DNA from: an uncultured Alistipes sp. | Lineage (GTDB): Bacteria > Bacteroidota > Bacteroidia > Bacteroidales > Rikenellaceae | Direction: 5' to 3' | NCBI GenBank assembly: GCA_900769405.1 | Contig: CAAGGL010000024.1 | Coordinates: 62,001-126,000, forward strand | DNA: 64,000 nucleotides | Part shown: positions 15,546-23,986 of the stretch, one piece after another | Layout: each line of letters begins with the position of its first letter | How positions within the stretch are numbered: the stretch's first letter is position 1 | Notes under the pieces: model-generated | Seen by the model: the letters and a program-made list of their open reading frames with translations, nothing else | Told to the model about the DNA's origin: nothing | Database searches by the model: none | Made by a program: the position numbers and the translations under genes

Positions 15546-16874
15546 TTATAGTTCCTCGGCGCGAGGGATTATGCCTCGGATACCGCCCGCCATTAGGTAT
15601 TGAAGAACACCACGCGCAACCATAAACAGCAGGAATGCCAACCACAGAGCGTCGTTGCCCCACACGCCTCGCAGCGAGAAGAAGATCGCAAAATAGAGTA
15701 CCAATGCGCAGACCATCGAATTACGCAATATGCGCGTCATTGTCGCACCGATCATAATTCCGTCCATTAGGAACGGCGCAAAACCCGCTAACGGCGCGAT
15801 GATAATCCACACTCGATACCTCGCCGCCGTAGCCATAATGGCCGCTGTTTCTGTCGGGTCGCCATCGACAAAGAGTCCCAGCAACCACTCCCAGCCGACC
15901 GTATATGCAGCCACATAGACAAGCGCAATCACCAGACTGATGCGGAACATACGCCCCGCTGCATCGCGCAACGACTCGGCATCGCGCGCCCCGACGAAAC
16001 GTCCCGTCAGCGCCTCCGCTGCGTATGCCACGCCGTCGCTCATATACGAGAAGAGCGAGAAGAGCTGCATCATCAGCGAATTAACCGCCAAAATCGTCGG
16101 GTCGCCCATACGTGCCGCCGCCGCAGTGAAGAATGTGTAGGCCACACACAGACAGAACGAGCGAATGAAAATATCTCGATTGACCGCAAAGAAACGACCC
16201 ATAGCCTGCAATTTGAGCGCACGGCGCAGATTTGCCAACCGCACCACATCGCGGTAACGCCACGCAATCGCCACCACAGCCATCGCCACGCCACTATATT
16301 GAGCCACGACCGTACCCCACGCAACGCCCTCCAAACCCATTCCGAGTCCGAAAGCGAACCAAATGCTGCCACCGATATTCACGACATTCTGCGCCAATGC
16401 GATCAACATTGGGGTCGAGGAGTTCTGCATACCGATAAACCATCCGTTGAGCGCAAAGAGCGAGATCGCCGCCGGTACCGCCCAGATACGCGCAAAGAAG
16501 TAACGGCGCACCAGCTCGTCGCCATTCATCAACCAAATCGCAAAATCACCAACGGGGCGGCGCAGCAGCAGGAGTAGGGTAGCAAGCACTACCGCCATCA
16601 CGCAACCGCGCACCAGCAGATCGGCGCACTCCTCTTTGCGCTTGGCACCGAAGGCCTGCGCCGTCAGACCGCTTGTGCCCATACGCAGGAACGAGCAGTT
16701 CCAATAGATGAAATTGAAGATCGATGTTCCGATCGCTAACGCACCAATGGTAGCGGTCGAGTCACCCAGACGCCCCGCAATAGCCATATCGGCCATACCC
16801 AAAAGAGGTACGGTCACGTTCGACACGATATTGGGAATCGTAAGTCGCCATATTTCGCGGGTCATCGGTTTCAT
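15546..16874 (-). CDS. MATE family efflux transporter (DinF-like)
   Basis: 442 residues, almost entirely hydrophobic, with about twelve membrane segments in two similar halves. Typical MATE features are the N-terminal IWRLTIPNIVSNV, the early GMADMAIAGRLG motif, and the internal repeat of this pattern in the second half. MATE proteins export drugs or metabolites using a Na+ or H+ gradient at the inner membrane; the DinF-like branch is the closest by pattern. Single gene with its own promoter at 16897-16904. Confidence 0.9.
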   Translation of the reverse strand: MKPMTREIWRLTIPNIVSNVTVPLLGMADMAIAGRLGDSTATIGALAIGTSIFNFIYWNCSFLRMGTSGLTAQAFGAKRKEECADLLVRGCVMAVVLATLLLLLRRPVGDFAIWLMNGDELVRRYFFARIWAVPAAISLFALNGWFIGMQNSSTPMLIALAQNVVNIGGSIWFAFGLGMGLEGVAWGTVVAQYSGVAMAVVAIAWRYRDVVRLANLRRALKLQAMGRFFAVNRDIFIRSFCLCVAYTFFTAAAARMGDPTILAVNSLMMQLFSLFSYMSDGVAYAAEALTGRFVGARDAESLRDAAGRMFRISLVIALVYVAAYTVGWEWLLGLFVDGDPTETAAIMATAARYRVWIIIAPLAGFAPFLMDGIMIGATMTRILRNSMVCALVLYFAIFFSLRGVWGNDALWLAFLLFMVARGVLQYLMAGGIRGIIPRAEEL

Positions 16875-16896
16875 TGCAACTCTTTTTTGAAGAGTA

Positions 16897-16904
16897 CAAA
16901 AATA
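16897..16904 (-). promoter_or_regulatory. -7 promoter element of the MATE gene
   Basis: TATTTTTG on the minus strand, 22 bases before the start at 16874; a TTTG about 20 bases further upstream (16925-16928) could be its -33 element. Confidence 0.5.
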
Positions 16905-17003
16905 ATATTTTGCAGGCTGAAAAACAAACCAATCCGTAACCTTTGTAACTTGCTGAGATACAGAGCGAGGGCTTTCCTGCTCGGAAAATAGTTAAAAAAT
17001 ATG

Positions 17004-17033
17004 TTGCGAATTAAAAGTTTTTGTATAATTTTG
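17004..17033 (+). promoter_or_regulatory. Promoter of the FISUMP lipoprotein gene
   Basis: -33 TTG (17004-17006) and -7 TAATTTTG (17026-17033) with 19 bases between. It leaves a leader of about 80 bases before the ATG at 17118. Confidence 0.6.
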
Positions 17034-17117
17034 TATTATTGTACGTCTGTGTAGGAGGTGCATTTGAAACGGGAAACGCAAACAAACTTAATATTAATTC
17101 TAAAAAATCTGTAACTT

Positions 17118-18857
17118 ATGAAAAACATTTTTCGCCGAGTGATGGGTATGCTCGCAGTTGCATTTGTTGCGGCTACATCGCTCACTATGGTTGCTTGCTC
17201 TGAGGAGGAGGTTGCTGAGCCGAAGCGTTTGGCAGCTCCCGAGGTAGATGTTATCTACCGTTCGGAGTCGTTCGATGTAACTTGGAAGGCTGTTGAGGGT
17301 GCTGACGGTTACGTTTACTCGCTCAATGGTGCTGAGGAGCAGACTATCACTGCTACTTCGGTTAAGTTCTCGGGTCTGAAATTTGGTTCGGCAAACACCT
17401 TGAAGATCAAGGCTGTTGATTCGTCGAAGGCGTTCGCTGACTCGCAGTGGAATACCGTTAACCTGACTCTGAACTCGGCATTCGAGCTGGGTGAGATCGA
17501 GTTGGCTGTATCGGGCCAGACTGCATCGTCGTTCGTTGTATCGTGGAACGCTGCTGAGGGTGCTGAGTACTATGAGGTTGCTCTGGGTAACGGCGCAGCT
17601 GAGCAGGTAACCGGCTTGCAGAAGGAGTTCACCGGTCTTGCTGAGGGTGCTTACGCAGTTAAGGTTCGCCCCGCAACTTCGGATGCTGACTACGCTCAAG
17701 CTGCTTGGGTTAGCATCACCGCTAAGACTCAGGTGACTATCGCTGACGAGTTGGCTGCTAACAGCTACCTGATCGAGGAGTCGGGTGCTTACGCTTTCGC
17801 TCCCTTCAAGGGTAACTCGGGTGAGGCTGTTGAGGGTGCAACCGGCGCAGCTCTGCTGTGGCAGGATACTCCGGGCCTGATCACCAGCGTTGACTTCGTT
17901 GATTCGAAGGTTACTTTCGCTGTTGCTGAGGGTGTTTATGGTAACGCTGTTGTTTACGCTTACGGCGAGGATGGTAACGAGGTAGCTCTGTGGAGCTGGC
18001 ACATCTGGGTTCCCGAGCAGCAGGTTGAGTCGCTGCCTATGCTGACCGGCTTCAACGTGATGAATATGAACCTCGGTGCAACCACCGCAACAGCTGCTGA
18101 CATTAATGCTTACGGTCTGCTCTACCAGTGGGGTCGTAAGGATCCCTTCACCGGTTCGCCTTCGTTGACCGGTACCACCGCAACCGTTGCTAAGCCGATC
18201 TACAATATCGACGGCGAGGAGGGTGAGTTCGACGCAGTAATGACTCCCCAGTCGGTTGAGTTTGCGATCGCTAATCCTGGTGCGTTCATCTCGCCTCTGT
18301 ATGTAGATTACGCTGACTGGTGCTCGACTCCCGATGACGGTCTGTGGGGCAACCCCGACGGTAACTACCGCGAGAGCGGCTCGTTGAAGTACTACAACTT
18401 GGGCGAGAAGTCGATGTACGACCCCTGCCCCGCAGGTTGGCGTGTACCCCCCATTATGGCCTTCTCGAAGTTCACTTCGACCGGCGCTGCTGTAATGGGT
18501 GACTACTCGAAGACCGCAGTTGCTGACCGTAATGGTGATGGTGTAGTTAATGCAAACGATTACAACTACGGTTTCTATATGACCTTGGCTGGTACTACCA
18601 CTACCTTCTTCCCCGCAGCTTCGCGTTGGTATGGTGCATACGCTGCACTCTACGGCTCGGTTGCAGGTCACTCGGGTGTTTACTGGTCGAACTCGGTATA
18701 TAAGAGCACCTTGTCGTCGCAGGCTAACAGCTTGATGGCTACCGCTTGTCTGAGCTATATGAGCCCCACTGCTGCCGGTACCTGCTTTGTGTCGGCTAAT
18801 AGTGGTGGTGCACGTTCGGACGCAAGCTCGGTACGTTGCGTTGCTGACCGCGAGTAA
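17118..18857 (+). CDS. Surface lipoprotein with fibronectin-like repeats and FISUMP domain
   Basis: 579 residues. Lipobox MVAC (Cys27) followed at once by SEEE, which matches the acidic surface-export signal of Bacteroidota lipoproteins. Two Ig/fibronectin-III-like repeats follow (about 38-115 and 118-205), each with a W-x-A-x-E-G-A strand. An Ala/Val-rich region comes next, then a C-terminal FISUMP domain (Fibrobacter major paralogous domain, about 343-579) with NLGATTAT, YQWGRKDPF, YDPCPAGWRVP, GVYWSNS and the terminal SSVRCVAD. Inside it DRNGDGVVNANDY looks like a calcium-binding dockerin/EF-hand loop. The codons (GGT, GCT, GTT heavy) match the ribosomal genes next door, suggesting high expression. 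The ligand is unknown. Confidence 0.85.
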   Translation: MKNIFRRVMGMLAVAFVAATSLTMVACSEEEVAEPKRLAAPEVDVIYRSESFDVTWKAVEGADGYVYSLNGAEEQTITATSVKFSGLKFGSANTLKIKAVDSSKAFADSQWNTVNLTLNSAFELGEIELAVSGQTASSFVVSWNAAEGAEYYEVALGNGAAEQVTGLQKEFTGLAEGAYAVKVRPATSDADYAQAAWVSITAKTQVTIADELAANSYLIEESGAYAFAPFKGNSGEAVEGATGAALLWQDTPGLITSVDFVDSKVTFAVAEGVYGNAVVYAYGEDGNEVALWSWHIWVPEQQVESLPMLTGFNVMNMNLGATTATAADINAYGLLYQWGRKDPFTGSPSLTGTTATVAKPIYNIDGEEGEFDAVMTPQSVEFAIANPGAFISPLYVDYADWCSTPDDGLWGNPDGNYRESGSLKYYNLGEKSMYDPCPAGWRVPPIMAFSKFTSTGAAVMGDYSKTAVADRNGDGVVNANDYNYGFYMTLAGTTTTFFPAASRWYGAYAALYGSVAGHSGVYWSNSVYKSTLSSQANSLMATACLSYMSPTAAGTCFVSANSGGARSDASSVRCVADRE

Positions 18858-18895
18858 TCGAAAAAAAGGTAGTTATACCTTAAAATAAATAGACC

Positions 18896-18926
18896 AATCG
18901 GCCGATACTTCGTGTGTCGGCCGATT
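18896..18926 (+). terminator. Terminator after the FISUMP gene
   Basis: A 12-bp stem AATCGGCCGATA / TGTCGGCCGATT (one G-T pair) followed by a run of T to 18930. Confidence 0.8.
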
Positions 18927-19015
18927 TTTTATGCCAAAAACCGCCGATAATCGCCCATAAAATGGTGAAAATGTGAAAAAAATAGCGCGCATTTTTTTTA
19001 TTAAAAAATAATCAC

Positions 19016-19023
19016 TACCTTTG
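19016..19023 (+). promoter_or_regulatory. -7 promoter element of the rplM operon
   Basis: TACCTTTG, exact TAnnTTTG, preceded by a long A/T run (18985-19010) that may act as an UP-like element. The leader to the start at 19083 is about 55 bases and contains a small hairpin CCCAT-AATA-ATGGG at 19028-19041. Confidence 0.65.
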
Positions 19024-19082
19024 CACGCCCATAATAATGGGTTTGGATCAATTAAACAAGTATTAATTAAAACGTAAAACAA

Positions 19083-19538
19083 GTGGATTCATTAAGCTAC
19101 AAGACTATCTCGGTGAATGCAGCGACAGCAAACAAGGAGTGGGTGCTGATCGACGCTAATGGCGAGGTATTGGGACGTCTTGCATCGCAGATCGCGAAGA
19201 TCCTGCGCGGCAAGAACAAGCCTAGCTTTACTCCCCACGTTGATTGCGGTGACAACGTTATCGTTATCAATGCTGACAAGGTGAAGCTCACGGGCAAGAA
19301 GATGACCGAAAAGGTCTATGTACGTCACACGGGTTACCCCGGTGGCCAGCGTTTCGCCACTCCGGCAGATTATTTGAAGAGAAAGCCTACCTTCGTTGTA
19401 GAGAAGGCAGTTAAGGGTATGTTGCCCAAGAACCGTCTGGGTGAGGCTCTCTTGAAGAACTTGAAGGTTTATGCAGGTGCTGAGCATCCTCACGCTGCAC
19501 AGAACCCCAAAACAATCAAATTAAACGAGATTAAGTAA
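19083..19538 (+). CDS. rplM: 50S ribosomal protein L13
   Basis: 151 residues, the normal L13 length. The start is GTG at 19083: the product MDSLSYKTISVN aligns with the usual N-terminus of Bacteroidales L13 and no ATG is available nearby. Family signatures include VLGRLASQIAKILRGK, HVDCGDNVIVINA, HTGYPGGQ and MLPKNRLG. L13 is an early assembly protein of the large subunit. First gene of the run rplM-rpsI-rpsB-tsf; rpsI begins 5 bases after its stop. Confidence 0.98.
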   Translation: MDSLSYKTISVNAATANKEWVLIDANGEVLGRLASQIAKILRGKNKPSFTPHVDCGDNVIVINADKVKLTGKKMTEKVYVRHTGYPGGQRFATPADYLKRKPTFVVEKAVKGMLPKNRLGEALLKNLKVYAGAEHPHAAQNPKTIKLNEIK

Positions 19539-19543
19539 AGATT

Positions 19544-19930
19544 ATGGAAGTTGTAAACACCGTAGGACGCCGTAAGGCCGCTGTGGCTCGCGTATACGTA
19601 AAACCCGGTCAGGGCAACATCACAATCAACAAGAAGTCGCTTGAGACTTACTTCCCGTTGGAGATCCTTCGTTTCGTTGTTAAGCAGCCGCTGTTGGTTA
19701 CCAACACCGCTGAGAGCTACGACATTATGATCAACCTCGACGGTGGTGGTATCAAGGGCCAGGCAGAGGCTGCACGTTTGGGCATCGCTCGCGCACTGTG
19801 CCAGATCGACGCCGAGATGCGTCCCGTTTTGAAGAAGAACGGTTTCATGACGCGTGATCCTCGCGAAGTTGAGCGTAAGAAGCCCGGTCAGCCGAGTGCA
19901 CGCGCGAAGTTCCAGTTCAGCAAGCGTTAA
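19544..19930 (+). CDS. rpsI: 30S ribosomal protein S9
   Basis: 128 residues with the family marks: GRRKAAVARVYVKPG near the start, GGGIKGQAEAARLGIARAL in the middle and the C-terminal KKPGQPSARAKFQFSKR tail that reaches the P-site tRNA. Start ATG lies 5 bases after rplM, so the two are co-translated. A 170-base spacer with a strong stem separates it from rpsB. Confidence 0.98.
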   Translation: MEVVNTVGRRKAAVARVYVKPGQGNITINKKSLETYFPLEILRFVVKQPLLVTNTAESYDIMINLDGGGIKGQAEAARLGIARALCQIDAEMRPVLKKNGFMTRDPREVERKKPGQPSARAKFQFSKR

Positions 19931-19953
19931 TATTCGCGTCCGAATTGGCAGCA

Positions 19954-20016
19954 CGATCGAGGTTCAAATTTTGCAGACTGCCGCATAGAGCGCATTACCG
20001 CAAAATTGCCTGATCG
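19954..20016 (+). promoter_or_regulatory. Structured spacer upstream of rpsB
   Basis: A long irregular stem: CGATC (19954-19958), GG and AATTTTGC (19967-19974) on one side; GCAAAATT (20000-20007), CC and GATCG (20012-20016) on the other, with about 25 bases in the loop. No U-run follows, so it is not a simple terminator. Position before rpsB is that of an autogenous ribosomal leader; this role is inference. Confidence 0.5.
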
Positions 20017-20100
20017 CGGAAAATCGGTGGGATTGCCCGAGGCACTACTCGCCGGTTGAAGAACAGAGAACAAAAAACAGAAAAACAAACATTTGAAACA

Positions 20101-20934
20101 ATGTCAAGAACAGATTTCAATACTTTATTGGATGCCGGAGTGCACTTCGGTCACCTCAAAAGAAAGTGGAACCCCAAAATGGCTCCCTACATCTTTATGG
20201 AGAAGAACGGTATCCACATCATCGACTTGCACAAGACCGTGCTGAAAATCGATGAGGCTGCAGCAGCGTTGAAGCAGATCGCAAAGAGCGGTCGCCGCGT
20301 ATTGTTCGTAGCTACCAAGAAACAAGCCAAAGAAGTTGTCGCTGAGAAGGTTCAGGCAGTCGGTATGCCTTATGTTACCGAGCGCTGGGCTGGCGGCATG
20401 CTTACAAACTTCCCCACTATACGTAAGGCCGTTAAGAAGATGTCGACGATCGATCGTATGACCAATGACGGTACTTTCGACAATTTCTCAAAACGAGAGA
20501 AGCTCCAGATCTCGCGTCAGCGTGCTAAGTTGGAGAAGAACCTCGGTTCGATCGCTGACTTGACTCGTCTGCCTGCTGCACTGTTCGTTGTTGACGTTCA
20601 GAAGGAGGCAAACGCAGTTAAGGAGGCTAAGCGTCTGAACATTCCCGTATTTGCAATGGTTGATACTTGTTGTGATCCAACCAACATCGATTACGTTATC
20701 CCTGCAAATGACGACGCTATGAAGTCGATCGCCGTAGTTCTCGATGCAATGTGCGCAGCAATCGCTGAGGGCGTTGAGGAGCGCAAGCTCGAAAAGGAGA
20801 AGGAGGCTGCTGAGGCCGAGGCTAAGAACGAAGGCAAGAAAGAGGCTAAGCCCCGCGTAAAGAAGGCCGTTAAGGAGAACGTGGAGGCTGAGGTTGCTGA
20901 GGTTGTAGCTGCAACCGAGCAGGACGCCGAGTAA
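20101..20934 (+). CDS. rpsB: 30S ribosomal protein S2
   Basis: 277 residues from the ATG at 20101 (MSRTDFNTLL), chosen because this is the conserved S2 N-terminus; an in-frame TTG at 20056 lies upstream. Signatures are AGVHFGHLKRKWNPKMAPYI, LFVATKKQA, ERWAGGMLTNF and the IPVFAMVDTCCDPTNIDYVIPANDDA segment. The last 45 residues are an Ala/Glu/Lys-rich extension of low complexity. S2 is a late-binding small-subunit protein. The spacer ahead of it (19931-20100) carries a candidate regulatory stem. tsf follows after 38 bases, the common bacterial order. Confidence 0.97.
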   Translation: MSRTDFNTLLDAGVHFGHLKRKWNPKMAPYIFMEKNGIHIIDLHKTVLKIDEAAAALKQIAKSGRRVLFVATKKQAKEVVAEKVQAVGMPYVTERWAGGMLTNFPTIRKAVKKMSTIDRMTNDGTFDNFSKREKLQISRQRAKLEKNLGSIADLTRLPAALFVVDVQKEANAVKEAKRLNIPVFAMVDTCCDPTNIDYVIPANDDAMKSIAVVLDAMCAAIAEGVEERKLEKEKEAAEAEAKNEGKKEAKPRVKKAVKENVEAEVAEVVAATEQDAE

Positions 20935-20972
20935 TTAAACAAAGTTTTTAACCGCAAAAAGATTTTACCACT

Positions 20973-21803
20973 ATGGAAATCAAAGCAGCAGATGTAATGA
21001 CGCTCCGTAAAATGACCGGTGCCGGTATGATGGATTGCAAGAAGGCTCTCATCGAGGCAGAGGGTGATTTCGAGCGTGCAAAGGATATTATCCGCGAGAA
21101 GGGTAAGCTGGTAGTTAGCAAACGTGCTGACCGTACCGCTACCGAGGGCGTAGTTGTATCGAAGATCGTTGGCGAGAAGGCATATCTCTTGTGCTTGGCT
21201 TGCGAGACCGACTTCGTAGCAGCTAACAGCGAGTTCAGCGCGTCGGCAGAGGCTATCCTCGAGCTGGCAGTTAAGAACGATGTAGCTGATCAGCAGGCCC
21301 TGATGGCAGTTAAGAACGACGAGGGTCGCACCGTAGAGGAGGTCGTAACCGAGAAGTCGGGTCAGACCGGCGAGAAGGTTGAGTTGGCATACTATGGCCG
21401 CATCGAGGCTCCCTACTGCAACGCTTACGTTCACTTCAACAAGAAGCTTGGTACTATCCTTGGTTTCAACAAGGAGGTTCCCGCTGAGGTTGCTCACGCA
21501 GTAGCTATGCAGGCAACTGCAATGGCTCCCATCTCGATCGACGAGAACGACTGCCCCGCTGAGGTAGTTGAGAAGGAGAAGGCTATCGCTATGGAGCAGA
21601 TGAAGCAGGATCCCAAGAACGCTAACAAGCCCGATGCAATTTTGGAGAAGATCGCTGAGGGTAAGATGCGTAAGTTCTTCGAGGAGAACACTCTCTTGAA
21701 CCAGTTGGTTGTTGGTGAGAAGAAGACCATCGCTGACTACATCAAGGAGGCTGACAAGGAGGCTACCGTAGTAGCTTACAAGCGTTTCGCACTGGGTAAC
21801 TAA
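20973..21803 (+). CDS. tsf: Elongation factor Ts
   Basis: 276 residues. EF-Ts is the guanine nucleotide exchange factor for EF-Tu. The N-terminal domain shows the signature LRKMTGAGMMDCKKALIEAEGD (about 11-32, partly quoted), followed by ACETDFVAANSEF, the TDF contact region, and the dimerisation core. Bacteroidota EF-Ts is of this length. It ends the ribosomal run; a terminator follows at 21828. Confidence 0.98.
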   Translation: MEIKAADVMTLRKMTGAGMMDCKKALIEAEGDFERAKDIIREKGKLVVSKRADRTATEGVVVSKIVGEKAYLLCLACETDFVAANSEFSASAEAILELAVKNDVADQQALMAVKNDEGRTVEEVVTEKSGQTGEKVELAYYGRIEAPYCNAYVHFNKKLGTILGFNKEVPAEVAHAVAMQATAMAPISIDENDCPAEVVEKEKAIAMEQMKQDPKNANKPDAILEKIAEGKMRKFFEENTLLNQLVVGEKKTIADYIKEADKEATVVAYKRFALGN

Positions 21804-21827
21804 TCGTTACTCGACGAAATATCAATG

Positions 21828-21855
21828 CGACCGTCGCTCGAAAGAGTGGCGGTCG
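21828..21855 (+). terminator. Terminator after tsf
   Basis: CGACCGTCGCTC / GAGTGGCGGTCG (two G-T pairs) closed by a GAAA tetraloop, then a run of seven T. Confidence 0.85.
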
Positions 21856-21904
21856 TTTTTTTATGATTGTGGAGCGAGGTGGTCGAAAGTGTCGAGAAAA
21901 TTTG

Positions 21905-21912
21905 TATCTTTG
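21905..21912 (+). promoter_or_regulatory. -7 promoter element of the C11 protease gene
   Basis: TATCTTTG, 53 bases before the ATG at 21966. Confidence 0.55.
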
Positions 21913-21965
21913 CAATGTTGGCTCTGGGAAGCCGACCGAAAAACCGATAAAAAAGAGAGGCAGGA

Positions 21966-23234
21966 ATGAAGTTTTGGCGATATATAGCGGTGGTTGCGTT
22001 GGGTGTGATGGCGATGGCTTGCGAGCCGAAGCCCTACATCCCGAAGCCGCCACAGGGCACGGCGGATCATACGGTGATTATGTATCTGGCCGGCAATAAC
22101 AACCTCGAATCATATTTGGAGGACAATATTCGTGACGTGATCTCGTCGGTCGATGCGACGACTCCGAGCGATAATGGACGCATCGTGATCTATTTCCGTC
22201 CGCGTGTAGCGTCGGGTGAGCCGATGTTGTTGCAGGTCTATTATGATAAAAAGTTGGCGGCAGTGCAGTGCGATACTGTTCGAACCTATCCCGCAACGAT
22301 GTCGTCAAGTGACCCTGCGACCCTCAGTAAGGTTGTGGAGGACGCTGCGGCAGTAGCACCTGCAAAGGAGTACTCGATGATCTTCGGCTCGCACGCAACG
22401 GGCTGGTTTACAAAGGAGTGTATGTCGCGCGGATCGTTGGAACGACCTATGTCGATCAGTTTCAAATCGCCGAATGATGGTAGTTTTTGGCAGCAGCGTG
22501 GCGATGAGATCACTCGTACGTTTGGTATGGACGGCAAGGTTGAGTACGAGGGATCGCAGATCGATGATCCGGGAATGAATATCAGCGATATGGCGGCGGC
22601 GTTGTCGGGTCGAAAGTTCCGCACGTTGATCTTTGATGCCTGCTTTATGGCGTCGGTCGAGGCGGTCTATGATCTGCGAAATGTGACAAATTATGTGATC
22701 GCATCGTCGGCCGAGATTATGGGACGCGGTATGCCTTATGATATGGTACTCAAATATTTGTTCGCGTCGGGCGGTATCGAAGGTAATCTGATGCAGTATT
22801 GCAGCGAGTATATGCGCTACTATTCGGCGTTGACGACGGGACGTAAGTCGGGCACAATTTCGCTTGTCGATTGTTCGCGCATCGAGGCGTTGGCAACGGC
22901 AGTGGCGCAAGTGGAGCAGGGCGGACTGAATGAAGTCAATGCGTATGACGTTCAGTCGTTTGAACTGCTTGACGAACATCAATTCTACGATTTGGAACAC
23001 TTCTACGATCTGGCGGCGAAGGATCGCGCAGCGTATAGCGCTATGCAGAATGCGCTGACCGACTGCGTGTTATATAAGGGTAATACACCGACCGTCTTCT
23101 CGGCGTATGGATATGGCGTGTTCGAGATTGAGCGCAATTGCGGCTTGACGATGAACGTCCCGAGTGCGTCGTATGAGCTGTTCCGCTCGGAGTGGTTGAA
23201 GACCTCGTGGGCAAAGCGTATCGGTCGCCACTAA
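21966..23234 (+). CDS. Clostripain-family (C11) cysteine protease lipoprotein
   Basis: 422 residues with a lipobox (AMAC, Cys19) and a Pro-rich spacer. The catalytic pair of the caspase-like C11 fold is visible: His143 in MIFGSHATGW and Cys226 in LIFDACFMASVE, each preceded by the hydrophobic strand expected in clan CD. Typical sequence TVIMYLAGNNNLESYL opens the domain. C11 enzymes cleave after Arg or Lys; in gut Bacteroidales they are secreted or surface proteases. Whether it autoprocesses cannot be told. Single gene with promoter and a strong downstream hairpin. Confidence 0.9.
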   Translation: MKFWRYIAVVALGVMAMACEPKPYIPKPPQGTADHTVIMYLAGNNNLESYLEDNIRDVISSVDATTPSDNGRIVIYFRPRVASGEPMLLQVYYDKKLAAVQCDTVRTYPATMSSSDPATLSKVVEDAAAVAPAKEYSMIFGSHATGWFTKECMSRGSLERPMSISFKSPNDGSFWQQRGDEITRTFGMDGKVEYEGSQIDDPGMNISDMAAALSGRKFRTLIFDACFMASVEAVYDLRNVTNYVIASSAEIMGRGMPYDMVLKYLFASGGIEGNLMQYCSEYMRYYSALTTGRKSGTISLVDCSRIEALATAVAQVEQGGLNEVNAYDVQSFELLDEHQFYDLEHFYDLAAKDRAAYSAMQNALTDCVLYKGNTPTVFSAYGYGVFEIERNCGLTMNVPSASYELFRSEWLKTSWAKRIGRH

Positions 23235-23252
23235 GCGGTGAATACCCCCAAA

Positions 23253-23288
23253 AATAATACCCCGAAGTTGCGACTTCGGGGTATTATT
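23253..23288. terminator. Perfect bidirectional terminator
   Basis: A 16-bp perfect stem AATAATACCCCGAAGT / ACTTCGGGGTATTATT with loop TGCG between convergent genes; A/T-rich at both ends, so it can act on both strands. Confidence 0.85.
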
Positions 23289-23304
23289 GTTCTAATGCGG
23301 TTGA

Positions 23305-23931
23305 CTATCTCTGCGGGAACTGACCACGCTGGGGAAATTGTCCACGCTGACCCTGCGGACCATTCTGGGGGCCCTTGTCTTGGGGACCTTTGCCGTGCTG
23401 ACCGCCCTGAGGACCTTTGCCGTGTGGACCCTTCTCCATACGGTTGAAATCGTTGCTCATACGCTCGCGCTCAAATTTGAGCCACTCGTTGTATTGCTTG
23501 TCATTCAATATTTTACACATATTCTTGTCGCGCTTGCTGATGGCTTTGTCCATCTCATTCTGCGAGATCTCCTCGTCCATACCGGGGAATTGACCCATCG
23601 GCGGGAAGTCACCATTGCCCATATTGGGGAATCCACCCTGCGGCGGTATACCACCCTGCGGGGGCATACCTCCGAACGGACCGCCCGGACCACCCATTGG
23701 CGGGAACTGACCCATCTGAGGACGGCTTGCCTGCATTGCATCGAAGAATGTGGTATAGATTTTCTTGACGCGCTTGCTCTGCTTGGCGTCGAGTTTTAAT
23801 TCGCGGGTAAGTTGTTTGGTGATCTGTTCAGCTCGTTCGGTGCTTGACATTCTGCCGAAGGGCTGTGCCGACACACCGATTGTGACCAACAATGCGGCTA
23901 CTGCAAGGAGAGTTAATTTAATTCGTTTCAT
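23305..23931 (-). CDS. DUF4890-like secreted protein, Gly/Pro/Gln-rich
   Basis: 208 residues: Sec signal peptide (ending GVSAQ), a helical region with STERAEQITKQLTRELKLD and QSKRVKKIYTTFFDAM (about 29-70), then a helical KDKNMCKILNDKQYNEW-like region. Between and after these are Gly/Pro/Met-rich and Gly/Pro/Gln/His-rich stretches of low complexity. The helical pattern resembles DUF4890 and, distantly, CpxP/Spy LTxxQ chaperones. A periplasmic role in envelope stress is plausible but not shown. No clear TAnnTTTG promoter was found in front of it. Confidence 0.7.
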   Translation of the reverse strand: MKRIKLTLLAVAALLVTIGVSAQPFGRMSSTERAEQITKQLTRELKLDAKQSKRVKKIYTTFFDAMQASRPQMGQFPPMGGPGGPFGGMPPQGGIPPQGGFPNMGNGDFPPMGQFPGMDEEISQNEMDKAISKRDKNMCKILNDKQYNEWLKFERERMSNDFNRMEKGPHGKGPQGGQHGKGPQDKGPQNGPQGQRGQFPQRGQFPQR

Positions 23932-23986
23932 AGTGTTTAGGGATAATTAGCTTGATATAAAACGATCGTTTCAATTAATTTATTGC

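Noticed and set aside
17100..18671. 523-codon open frame on the strand opposite the FISUMP gene
   Set aside because: It is an antisense shadow caused by strong codon bias of the real gene; its sequence is Ser/Leu/Arg-rich low-information, with no start context or recognisable domain.
19028..19041. Small hairpin in the rplM leader as an L13 autoregulatory site
   Set aside because: Only a 5-bp stem; without covariation evidence this cannot be told from chance.
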